Shown here piece by piece: positions 26,123 to 33,271 of a DNA stretch of 33,271 nt (the stretch's first letter is position 1; the number at the start of each line of letters is the position of its first letter). The notes beneath the pieces were generated by a model that did no database searches, was not told the DNA's origin, and saw nothing but the letters and a program-made list of their open reading frames with translations. The translations under genes were made by a program, and so were the position numbers. Source of the DNA: an uncultured Lachnospiraceae bacterium (GTDB lineage: Bacteria > Bacillota > Clostridia > TANB77 > CAG-508); contig CAMEHU010000019.1 of the NCBI GenBank assembly GCA_945917765.1, positions 1 through 33,271 on the forward strand. Reading direction: 5' to 3'.

Positions 26123-27822
26123 TTACTAGGGTTTACAAGTTGATTGTATTTGCCGTCGTTTGGTGTCATTTCTTGCGCGTATTTTAGGAAGTTTTTCATT
26201 GTTATTCTTAGTTTGATTTCTATTTTATCTTCAAAGACTAAGACTGATTCAATTATTTGAGATAAAAGCATTTTCTTTATTTCTGTATTTGCTTTTTCAA
26301 ATTCTTCTCTCCATATTGGAATTAAGTTTTTTAGTTCCACCATGGAGTTGTAGTCGTATTTTTGTTTTTCTATTTGTTCTTTTAGTTCTTGTACTTGTGA
26401 TTGCAGATTATTTATTTCTGTTTCTTTTTGTTCTAGTAGGTTAGACAGTATATCTGTTGAGAACTTACTTGTCCCATTTATTGCTGAAACAATTTCTCCT
26501 TTTAGTGTTTCAAATTCATCTTGTGATTTTGATAGTTTTTTTGTAACTTCTTTTAGTTTGATTTCTTCATCTGTTTTGTTCTTTAAATTGATTTCATTTA
26601 TTCTGTTGCTTAAGTCTACTTTCTTCAAGGTATCCAGATACGTAAAAACTTCATCAATTACTATGTTGTCTATTTCTTCTTGTTTGTAGCAGGTTTTGCC
26701 TGTTTTGCAGGTTGCTCCACCATTGCTGATTCTGCTGACGCATCTGTAATAGTGTCTTTCTTTACCTTTTTTTACTTCTCCTGTTTTTAATTTACTTCTA
26801 TCTGTAGACTTGCTAGAATTCATATTACAACCACAATATCCACATTTTATAAACCCTGTCAGCAGAGCTTTACTTCTCGTTTGTAATGGATAACTTTCAT
26901 AATCCATATTTTCTTCTTTGTATCTATCTGGAATTCTTGATTCCCTTATTTTTTGTGCCTTATTCCATTCTTCTTCATCAATTATTACAATCTCATCTAT
27001 TTTTTCTTCTGATAGAATCCAGTCTTTACTACCTACTCTGCCTTGTGTTCCGTTCTTTTTTACACTTGTTTTATTGTAAGATAAATAGCCTTTATATATA
27101 GGGTTTCTAAGCATGAAATTAACTACACTAACTGTCCATTTTGAATTTTTCTTTGTTGGAATATTATGCTCGTTCAGATATTTAGCAATTCTGTGTCCAC
27201 CCCATCCATTTTCTGTTGATAATTTATAAACTTCTTTTACCACTTCTGCTTCTTCAAGTAGAATTTGAAGTTTCTTTCGTTCAACGCCTTTTTTAGAAAA
27301 TATACCAGACTTAACCATTTCATAGCCATACGGTGGAGTGCCATACATTAAAATTCCATCTTTAACCATTTGAGACTGCTTTTCTTTTACTCTGATAGAT
27401 GTTTTCTCGCTTTCTCCTCCTGCTTGCCAATATCTTATGTAGTTTAGTAGCTTATCAACTCTATTATCGAATTTTTGTTGTCCTTCTTTTGTTGACCATA
27501 CTTCAATTCCTTGCTGTACAAACCATTCAACAACAAATGGAGTTTCATCTTCACGTCTGCCTAATCTATCAAACATGAAGACTAATAATATATCAAATTC
27601 ACCTTTTGAAGCATCTTCTTTTGCTGCTTGAAGCTGATCTCTGTCTATGGCTTTTTTCTTGTAACCTGAAACACCTTTTTCACAGTATTCTTTAACTAAT
27701 GTCCAGTTAGGCATTTTTTCTATAAATTCTTTGCATGCCTTTTTTTGCATTGGAATATCATCATCCTCCACCTGCATTAATGTTGATACTCTGTATAAAC
27801 AAGCTACTCTTTTTTCTGACAT
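26101..27822 (-). CDS. Large serine recombinase (integrase)
   Basis: This is a DNA-breaking and rejoining enzyme that integrates or excises an element using a serine nucleophile. In the 573-residue protein the resolvase-type catalytic domain (about 1-150) has the Ser at position 13 in YRVST, followed by DIPMQKK and FMFDRLGRREDETP with the conserved Arg residues. Next come the recombinase domain (about 165-290, with PPYGYEM), a zinc ribbon (CGYCGCNM and a later CVSR/CKTGKTC set, about 345-395), and a long coiled coil (about 425-500). Its start at 27822 has AAGGAGG eight bases before. Its end overlaps the deacetylase fragment, so it lies at the very edge of the element. Confidence 0.95.
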   Translation of the reverse strand: MSEKRVACLYRVSTLMQVEDDDIPMQKKACKEFIEKMPNWTLVKEYCEKGVSGYKKKAIDRDQLQAAKEDASKGEFDILLVFMFDRLGRREDETPFVVEWFVQQGIEVWSTKEGQQKFDNRVDKLLNYIRYWQAGGESEKTSIRVKEKQSQMVKDGILMYGTPPYGYEMVKSGIFSKKGVERKKLQILLEEAEVVKEVYKLSTENGWGGHRIAKYLNEHNIPTKKNSKWTVSVVNFMLRNPIYKGYLSYNKTSVKKNGTQGRVGSKDWILSEEKIDEIVIIDEEEWNKAQKIRESRIPDRYKEENMDYESYPLQTRSKALLTGFIKCGYCGCNMNSSKSTDRSKLKTGEVKKGKERHYYRCVSRISNGGATCKTGKTCYKQEEIDNIVIDEVFTYLDTLKKVDLSNRINEINLKNKTDEEIKLKEVTKKLSKSQDEFETLKGEIVSAINGTSKFSTDILSNLLEQKETEINNLQSQVQELKEQIEKQKYDYNSMVELKNLIPIWREEFEKANTEIKKMLLSQIIESVLVFEDKIEIKLRITMKNFLKYAQEMTPNDGKYNQLVNPSKTGHIGL

Positions 27823-28004
27823 CTTGTGTTCCTCCTTATTTGATATTTTATTATTAATTAAATATTGATACATTAGATTTATTAGTAATTTAAGGTTAGT
27901 TTATAATATTTATCATATATTAAATTAATCAATTTTATTGATTGCTTACTATTCTTACAATACTATAACAAGTATTATAACTCGTACAAAAATTAAATAC
28001 AACA

Positions 28005-28232
28005 TTAACACTTTAAAAATTTATAATCTTTGTCCTGCATATTTCTAGCAATAAATTGTTTTGATAGAGTATCAACAACACTCTGTTCTGTACTATTTAC
28101 CTCTTCTCCTATAAAATTAATATGTACCCATTTGTCATATTTTTCGTTGTATCTCCATAGTTCACATTCTCCATCTTTTGTTTTGTGTAAAAAATACTTC
28201 TTTCCATTGATTTCTTCTACTTTTTCAAACAT
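28005..28232 (-). CDS. 75-aa protein of unknown function
   Basis: This is a short soluble protein (MFEKVEEINGKKYFLHKTKD, ending YKFLKC) with aromatic residues (LWRYNEKYDKWVHINF) typical of a small beta domain. I do not recognise it. GAGGTGG lies six bases before the ATG at 28232; an in-frame GTG three codons earlier is part of that ribosome site and is not used. It lies alone inside the element between the recombinase and a 500-base AT-rich region. Confidence 0.55.
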   Translation of the reverse strand: MFEKVEEINGKKYFLHKTKDGECELWRYNEKYDKWVHINFIGEEVNSTEQSVVDTLSKQFIARNMQDKDYKFLKC

Positions 28233-28733
28233 ATTGTCCACCTCTTGTTTAATTTTTATGTAGCAAAATTTTAATTATTACATGTTTATTTGTGCTTCTA
28301 TATATAAAGGTGTCTATATTTTTTGAAAACCGGACAAATTCTTTAAAAAATTTTCCTAATGAATTTCGTACACTGTTTTCAACATATTTTTTTATTTTCC
28401 CTTCTATATATAAGATGCTTGTTAATTTGTAAATTACGACACATTTTATAATTTTTTTAAATATATACTCATGTCATCACATTTATTGCATTTTCCCCTC
28501 TATCTATATATTCTTTTTATTTTTTATAAAATGGGACAAATTCCAAAAAATTTTTTGCTAACAGTCTAAATCTAAATTTTTATAATTGAATTATTTAAAT
28601 TACTATTCACTTATATAAGTCCAATTTTTTAAGTATATGTCGCATTTTGGGGACAATATTTTTATGAAAAATATAAAAGTTTATTATTAAAACTCATTTC
28701 ATTTTTCTAAATGGATTAGAAAATTTTCGAAAA
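28233..28733. other. Gene-free AT-rich region with short degenerate repeats
   Basis: I see no coding region. Two copies of GGACAAATTC followed by A-rich and TTTT stretches (about 28333 and 28533), and three CTTCTATATATA-like stretches (about 28296, 28411, 28497), give the region a loose repeated pattern. It may hold promoters or a regulatory RNA. Confidence 0.4.
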
Positions 28734-28774
28734 AATAAAACATCTCGATTTTAGTATCAAGATGTTTTATTTTT
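28734..28774 (-). terminator. Terminator of the resistance-type cluster
   Basis: AATAAAACATCTCGAT pairs with ATCAAGATGTTTTATT around a short loop, followed by six T on the minus strand. It ends the unit that runs from the Nudix-HD gene to the nucleotidyltransferase. Confidence 0.8.
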
Positions 28775-29163
28775 TAATTCTTGTGTTCTTCTAAATATTT
28801 AGCAATCTTTTCAATATATGGCTGATCCTTTGGCGCATTTCTTTTTTTCTTAAATTCAAGTATTCTTTTTAATTCTTCAACTTGATATCCCTCAATTTCT
28901 TCGTAAGTAAATTCTTCTTTAGGATTAGGAATAATTTCGATAATATTTGATATTTGATAAAATCCACATTCATTTTTATCTTTTTCATCAAGGTTATATT
29001 CTTCTTTCAGCCTAACAAATAATTCATCTGACACACATAAATCTAAATCTGAAGTTGTTTCCTTTATTCTAAACATTACTAAGCTACCACCACCTAAAAT
29101 ATAATATTCATCTTTAGGCAAATTTAAACTTTCTACTAGTTTTAATAATTCTTCTTTATTCAT
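28774..29163 (-). CDS. Small nucleotidyltransferase-fold protein, copy 1
   Basis: This 129-residue protein carries the minimal nucleotidyltransferase signature: GGGS at 24-27 and SDLDL with Asp39 and Asp41. These match the metal-binding DxD of the pol-beta-like family (DUF6036/AbiEii-like small members). Substrate and target are unknown; relatives modify small molecules or act in toxin systems. The start is ATG 29163 behind GGAGG; a GTG four codons upstream lies inside that site. It begins 17 bases after the ABC-F gene and is last in the cluster. An almost identical second copy lies at 33043-33271. Confidence 0.75.
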   Translation of the reverse strand: MNKEELLKLVESLNLPKDEYYILGGGSLVMFRIKETTSDLDLCVSDELFVRLKEEYNLDEKDKNECGFYQISNIIEIIPNPKEEFTYEEIEGYQVEELKRILEFKKKRNAPKDQPYIEKIAKYLEEHKN

Positions 29164-29179
29164 AATTTCCTCCACATAT

Positions 29180-30664
29180 CTACTTTTCTATATTTATTAT
29201 TTTTGTTGCGATTTTTTCAATAAATCTTTCATCATGTTCTACAAAAATAATTGTAGGCTTGTAATTTAAAATCGTATCTTCAATTTGTTCTCTTGTTAGT
29301 ATATCAATATAATTTAAAGGCTCATCCCATATATAAATATTTGCTTGCTCTGAAACGCTTTTTGCTATTAACACCTTTTTCTTTTGACCTTCGCTCATAT
29401 CCTGGATATTAGTATCAAAATCATTTTGTGATAATCCCATTTTTACTAACATTGCTTTGAATATACTTTCCTCTATTTTATTTTCCTGTGCAAATACTTT
29501 TAATTTTCCTTTCAAGTTATCTGTACTTTGTGATACATAAGATATTTTTAAATCATTTGCAACTTTAACCTCTCCATTATATTCTATTTTTTCTCCCAAT
29601 ATAAGTTTTAATATGCTTGATTTTCCAATTCCATTTTTTCCAATTATTGCAACTCTATCTCCATTATTTACTTCAAATGAAATTGGTTTGAATATTGTTT
29701 TATCTCTATATTTCACTTGCATATTTTTTATCAAAACTAATGGATTTTTATTACTTATTAAAGGAATCAATTTTAATTTATCATTCCTATCAACATTTCT
29801 CAACAAATTATTTTTTTCACCTATTGCCTTATCAATTCTTTTTTCCATAACCTTTGAACTTTTCATCATTTTAGAAGCCTTATGTCCTACATATCCTTTG
29901 TCTATTGTAGTTTCAGAATTGAATCTTTTGCTCTTTCCTTTTTCAGCCTCATTTGACCATTTTTCAGCATTTTTAGAGGCAATTTCAAGCCTATTTATAT
30001 CTTTTTGTAATTTTTCATTTTGCATTATTTCAAAATTATCCTGTCTATCTTTATTCTCTTTCCAAGATGAAAAATTGCCTTGTTGTATTTCTATATTAGA
30101 ATTATTTATTGCAATTATATGATCTACAACTTTATCTAAAAGGTTTCTATCGTGTGAAACTAATATAAAGCCTTTTTTCTTTTCTAAATAACTTACTAAA
30201 TTATTTCTTGTTTCTATATCCAAATGATTTGTAGGTTCATCTATAAGTAAGAAATTATTACCCTTTAAGAATAAACTTATTAAAAGTATTTTTACTTGTT
30301 CTCCACCACTTAATAAATCAAATTTTCTATATAATATTTCAGTATCTGAATTAAGTAAATTCAGTTCTTTTATGATTTCCCAATCTTCGACATTTGGAGC
30401 AATTTCATTTACTATTTCTATTGACATTCTATCTTTATTTGTTACTTCAAAAGGGAAATAATCAACATCCACATTCTTTGATATTATTCCATAATGTTCA
30501 TACTTTCCTTGTAATAATTTTAATAATGTAGTTTTTCCTTTTCCGTTTCTTCCAATTAGACCTAATTTCCAATCAGTATCTATATTAAATGAAACGCCTT
30601 CAAATATATTATTGTAACTTCCATCATATCCAAATATTAGATTATTTACACTTATTAATGACAT
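29180..30664 (-). CDS. ABC-F ribosome-protection-type ATPase, Lsa/Vga-like
   Basis: This soluble protein has two ATP-binding cassettes and no membrane domain. The first half has Walker A GRNGKGKTT (about 38-46), signature LSGGEQ and DEPTNHLD; the second has GKNGIGKSS, MSEGQKKK and DEPLNYIDI. A basic, helical linker lies at about 190-300 (KWSNEAEKGKSKRFN). Such ABC-F proteins dislodge antibiotics from the ribosome. The PLNYIDI change in the second Walker B, the 494-residue length and the linker resemble the Lsa/Vga group (lincosamides, streptogramin A, pleuromutilins). Resistance is likely but unproven, and the exact drugs cannot be read here. It is flanked by Nudix and nucleotidyltransferase genes on the same strand. 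Confidence 0.85.
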   Translation of the reverse strand: MSLISVNNLIFGYDGSYNNIFEGVSFNIDTDWKLGLIGRNGKGKTTLLKLLQGKYEHYGIISKNVDVDYFPFEVTNKDRMSIEIVNEIAPNVEDWEIIKELNLLNSDTEILYRKFDLLSGGEQVKILLISLFLKGNNFLLIDEPTNHLDIETRNNLVSYLEKKKGFILVSHDRNLLDKVVDHIIAINNSNIEIQQGNFSSWKENKDRQDNFEIMQNEKLQKDINRLEIASKNAEKWSNEAEKGKSKRFNSETTIDKGYVGHKASKMMKSSKVMEKRIDKAIGEKNNLLRNVDRNDKLKLIPLISNKNPLVLIKNMQVKYRDKTIFKPISFEVNNGDRVAIIGKNGIGKSSILKLILGEKIEYNGEVKVANDLKISYVSQSTDNLKGKLKVFAQENKIEESIFKAMLVKMGLSQNDFDTNIQDMSEGQKKKVLIAKSVSEQANIYIWDEPLNYIDILTREQIEDTILNYKPTIIFVEHDERFIEKIATKIINIEK

Positions 30665-30733
30665 TGCTCCTCCCCCTGTTTCTCTTTACAATTAAAAATA
30701 TATCATAAAAACAAGCAACTTATCATCTGACTT

Positions 30734-31159
30734 TTAATACTTATCAATTCCCGTTCCATTTTTTAAGTATACTTTTATCTGCCTTATAATATGTGGTATA
30801 TTATAGTTTCCTCCAAATTTCGAGTTATCTAATAATTCATCATTTATAGTTAACCATTCTAATTTATTTTTTTCTTCTACTAAAGATACCTCATGTTTTA
30901 AAATACCATAATAAACTTGTATATTATTTCCATATTTAAAATAATTTAAATCCATAAAATGATCTAATTCTATGTCTTGATTAGATATTCCTGTTTCTTC
31001 ATATAACTCTCTGTATGCAGCTTCATCATCTGTTTCATTTTCCTCAACTTTACCACCAACAAAATTATATAGTCCTTTATATGGTTCTTTTGCTCTAATG
31101 CAAAAAAGTACCTTTTCTAAAACATTGTTAAAAATTACTATTAAATTCAATTTTCTCAT
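30734..31159 (-). CDS. Nudix hydrolase
   Basis: This 141-residue enzyme cleaves a nucleoside-diphosphate-linked substrate. The Nudix box is complete: GGKVEENETDDEAAYRELYE, then ETGI (about 35-58). The substrate is not recognisable; small versions like this include MutT-type sanitising enzymes. It lies 70 bases upstream of the ABC-F gene in the same direction, within the accessory block. Confidence 0.9.
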   Translation of the reverse strand: MRKLNLIVIFNNVLEKVLFCIRAKEPYKGLYNFVGGKVEENETDDEAAYRELYEETGISNQDIELDHFMDLNYFKYGNNIQVYYGILKHEVSLVEEKNKLEWLTINDELLDNSKFGGNYNIPHIIRQIKVYLKNGTGIDKY

Positions 31160-31242
31160 ATTCTACTCCTTATTTAATTCAAAGTAATATAATTTCTCAA
31201 AATTCTGTATATTCTGATAATTATTCACTATTTTCTTTGATA

Positions 31243-31815
31243 TTAACTATTTCCATAAAAATTACTCCCAGGATTATACTCAACAAACTCTTCCTTTAAC
31301 AAACCTGTTACACATTCATCGACATATTCATTAGTTGCTAAACATAAGAATCTTTTTCTTCTAACACCTTCATCTTTATATCCTAATTTTAATTGCATTT
31401 TTCTTGATTTTTCATTATTAGGGAAATATCCATTCTCTATTCTTCTTAATCCCAGTACTTCAAAGCAATACTTTATTCTGCTACTGAATGCTTCTATTCC
31501 ATATCCGTTTCTATGATATTTTTCATTAAGCCATATTCCTCCACCTGCTGTACCATCTTTTCTGTTTATATTTGTTATTTCAGTTCCACCGATTACTTTA
31601 TTGTTTTCTTTTAGTACTATTGCTAGCGGTATTTTTACATTTTCATCTGCACTTTTGGTCCTATTAATAAAATCTTTAGCATCTTTCTCTGTATATGGAA
31701 ATGGAACACTTGCCATCCATTTTACTACATTTAGATTATTCAGCCCTTCAACTAAATCTTCAACATCATTATCTTCCCAATTTCTTAAAATGATTCTTTT
31801 ACTTTCTATTATCAT
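31243..31815 (-). CDS. GNAT acetyltransferase, RimJ/RimL-like
   Basis: This 190-residue protein transfers an acetyl group from acetyl-CoA. The N-terminal IIESKRIILRNWEDNDVEDL and the acetyl-CoA segment GGGIWLNEKYHRNGYGIEAF (about 90-109) match the RimJ/RimL branch. GFPYTEKDA-type spacing and NEKSRKMQLKLGYKDEGVRR complete the fold. GNAT members in such blocks may acetylate drugs or protein termini; the substrate is unknown. AAAGGAG lies before the ATG, only 11 bases after the Nudix-HD stop, so the two are translationally close. Confidence 0.88.
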   Translation of the reverse strand: MIIESKRIILRNWEDNDVEDLVEGLNNLNVVKWMASVPFPYTEKDAKDFINRTKSADENVKIPLAIVLKENNKVIGGTEITNINRKDGTAGGGIWLNEKYHRNGYGIEAFSSRIKYCFEVLGLRRIENGYFPNNEKSRKMQLKLGYKDEGVRRKRFLCLATNEYVDECVTGLLKEEFVEYNPGSNFYGNS

Positions 31816-31826
31816 ATAAAACTCCT

Positions 31827-32927
31827 TTAATATATTACGTTTATTCTTTTTATTTCTATACTAAACTTTTCACTATTTGATGCCAACTCTGTTATATCAT
31901 CTAGATATTTTCTATATTCTTTATCATCAAAATACATTTTGCTCCTTGCATAACCATTTATACCAAATTTCTTTAATAAAAATTTTCTACATTCTTCTAT
32001 AATCTCGCCTTCATTTAATTCAGGAAAATGCCTTCTATTATATGAATAGCATCTTTTTAAAGTAACTTCAACACTTGTATTTCTATCAGCAGATGATACT
32101 ATTTTCCCATAAATGCTTCTTGGCTCTGTTTCCATTGATGAACGATGATCTTCTACTGCTTCGCTCATTATTTTTATTTGTTCATCTGTGAAAAACTCTT
32201 TTAACTTCTTGTCTTCTCTTAATATTTTAGCAGAAATAGTTTCATGTTTTTTCGCATCAATATGATGTGCCACATCATGATATGCTGCAATTACATATAC
32301 CATTTCTAAATTTATAGATTCAACTTGGTATGCAAATTCAAAACTTCTATTTATTACATATTTTGCATGTTCAACTCCATGACCTTTATCATTTAAATTG
32401 TAATGATAATTTACAATTTGCTCTATATATTTTATTAATTTTGGATTTATTTTATACTTTTCAATCATATCTTCATATTCAAGCTTAATAACATTATATC
32501 TGTTGATTGTATTCTTTACTTCATGAGTTATTTTTTGATTATTAATTATTTCTTCAACTGTTTGCCATGAATATGAATCATGTTCTGTTAAAACAATATT
32601 ATCTGTTTCATTCACTTTAATAGCAAAATTATATTGTCTAGCATTTTTTCCACTTCCAGATTTATAATCAAAACTATCTATATAATATGAAATTTCATTT
32701 AATTCGCAATTTGTTTCTTCTTTTACCTCTCTTGCTAATGCCGTTGGTATATCCTCACCAATTTCCATATTTCCGCTTGGTAATTCATCGATGCCTCCCA
32801 TGAAGTCATCTGACTTTCTTGACATTATTAGTATTTTTCCTTGTCCATTTACAATAACCGCACCAACAACATTTTTCTCTATTTTCTCTTCTTTCGCTTT
32901 TTTCAATAAATAGTCAAAATTATTCAT
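31827..32927 (-). CDS. Nudix-HD fusion protein
   Basis: This 366-residue protein joins an N-terminal Nudix domain (about 1-140) to an HD-type metal-dependent phosphohydrolase (about 170-330). The Nudix box GNMEIGEDIPTALAREVKEE (about 52-71) is intact up to the last glycine, which is Asn. The HD set is visible as GHGVEHAKYV (about 178-187), AAYHDVAHHID (about 209-219) and a later VSSADRN. The two activities together suggest two steps on a nucleotide, or nucleotide breakdown with regulation. AGAGGATTT lies before the ATG. It is the first gene of the cluster. Confidence 0.85.
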   Translation of the reverse strand: MNNFDYLLKKAKEEKIEKNVVGAVIVNGQGKILIMSRKSDDFMGGIDELPSGNMEIGEDIPTALAREVKEETNCELNEISYYIDSFDYKSGSGKNARQYNFAIKVNETDNIVLTEHDSYSWQTVEEIINNQKITHEVKNTINRYNVIKLEYEDMIEKYKINPKLIKYIEQIVNYHYNLNDKGHGVEHAKYVINRSFEFAYQVESINLEMVYVIAAYHDVAHHIDAKKHETISAKILREDKKLKEFFTDEQIKIMSEAVEDHRSSMETEPRSIYGKIVSSADRNTSVEVTLKRCYSYNRRHFPELNEGEIIEECRKFLLKKFGINGYARSKMYFDDKEYRKYLDDITELASNSEKFSIEIKRINVIY

Positions 32928-33042
32928 ACATAAATCCTCTTTTCTTTATTTACTTATCTTATATAAGTCATATTGCCTCTTTTTCATTTCTCACACAATC
33001 ATTTAAATTTCTAAGAAAATCCACCTTGAAATCATTGTCTTT

Positions 33043-33271
33043 TTAATGTTTGTGTTCTTCTAAATATTTAGCAATTTTTTCAATATATGGCTGATCCTTT
33101 GGTGCATTTCTTTTTTTCTTAAATTCAAGTATTCTTTTTAATTCTTCAACTTGATACCCCTCAATTTCTTCGCAAGTGAATTCTTCTTTTGGATTAGGAA
33201 TAACTTCAATAATATCTGATATTTGATAAAATCCACATTCATTTTTATCTTTTTCATCAAGGTTATATTCT
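33043..33271 (-). CDS. Small nucleotidyltransferase-fold protein, copy 2, partial
   Basis: The visible 3' end of this gene (its 5' end lies beyond the window) is about 95% identical in DNA to copy 1 at 28774-29003. Amino-acid changes are few (an Asn to Asp, an Ile to Val, a Tyr to Cys, and the last residue Asn to His); most differences are silent. The stop is TAA at 33043-33045. No terminator hairpin like that of copy 1 follows it. The pair flanks the ABC-F, Nudix, GNAT and Nudix-HD genes, suggesting duplication of the gene around, or together with, the block. Confidence 0.85.
   Translation of the reverse strand, partial: EYNLDEKDKNECGFYQISDIIEVIPNPKEEFTCEEIEGYQVEELKRILEFKKKRNAPKDQPYIEKIAKYLEEHKH

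Noticed and set aside
26101-27822. Prophage annotation for the right end
   Set aside because: Beside the recombinase there are no capsid, tail, terminase or replication genes visible; the contents look like accessory cargo, so I left the type of element open.
28774-29163. Toxin-antitoxin pair or aminoglycoside nucleotidyltransferase
   Set aside because: There is no partner toxin or antitoxin gene beside it, and the protein is much smaller than the classic drug-modifying enzymes.

Overview
The window looks like a chromosomal segment of a low-GC, spore-forming, Gram-positive bacterium of the Clostridia, most like uncultured gut Clostridia. The evidence is the strongly AT-rich intergenic DNA, AGGAGG-type ribosome sites, a variant CIRCE at groESL, zinc-type L28, tandem-OB single-strand binding protein, and sporulation genes (spoVM, dpaA, a broken cortex-type polysaccharide deacetylase, a germination-type GH18 enzyme). 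Almost all genes are on the minus strand. The plus strand carries deoD and four very small genes: a 49-aa membrane protein, a 24-aa SpoVM, a 45-aa Cys-rich protein and a 48-aa Lys-rich protein.

Layout. (1) 1-2442: a secreted TasA-like/Big_2 surface protein. Its last ~70 codons switch abruptly to GC-rich DNA and read like the variable region of a diversity-generating retroelement (DGR) target. A 30-bp near-copy of the start of that region and a GC-rich hairpin lie just downstream; any reverse transcriptase would be outside the window. (2) 2634-8170: a small membrane protein, uppP, dpaA, a TPR membrane protein, ppa and a DUF1846 gene. (3) 8171-10872: groES-groEL with a HrcA-type operator overlapping a consensus promoter; a palindromic repeat splits the two genes and a ~160-bp inverted-repeat element lies downstream. 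(4) 10983-13966: a PQAG-anchored surface protein divergent from deoD across a 70-bp palindrome (30-bp arms) whose ends supply both -35 boxes, then greA. (5) 14045-20047: an unknown protein, GH18, a coiled-coil protein, spoVM facing rpmB, and scpB. (6) 20072-25730: a 1283-aa leucine-rich-repeat surface protein, ssb and an unknown gene. (7) 25779-33271: the 3' part of a polysaccharide deacetylase, cut by a large serine recombinase, followed by accessory cargo: an ABC-F ATPase, two Nudix proteins (one fused to HD), a GNAT acetyltransferase and a duplicated nucleotidyltransferase. The missing deacetylase 5' half is not in the window, so the element probably continues past the right edge.

A family of short palindromic elements sharing a GGGGACG-type core sits in at least seven intergenic places and often touches promoters, operon gaps or gene ends. 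The most interesting items are the candidate DGR target, the serine-recombinase element in a sporulation-type gene, the palindrome family (especially between divergent promoters) and the unrecorded small spoVM gene.

The identifications come from reading motifs by eye; no database search or folding calculation was run.
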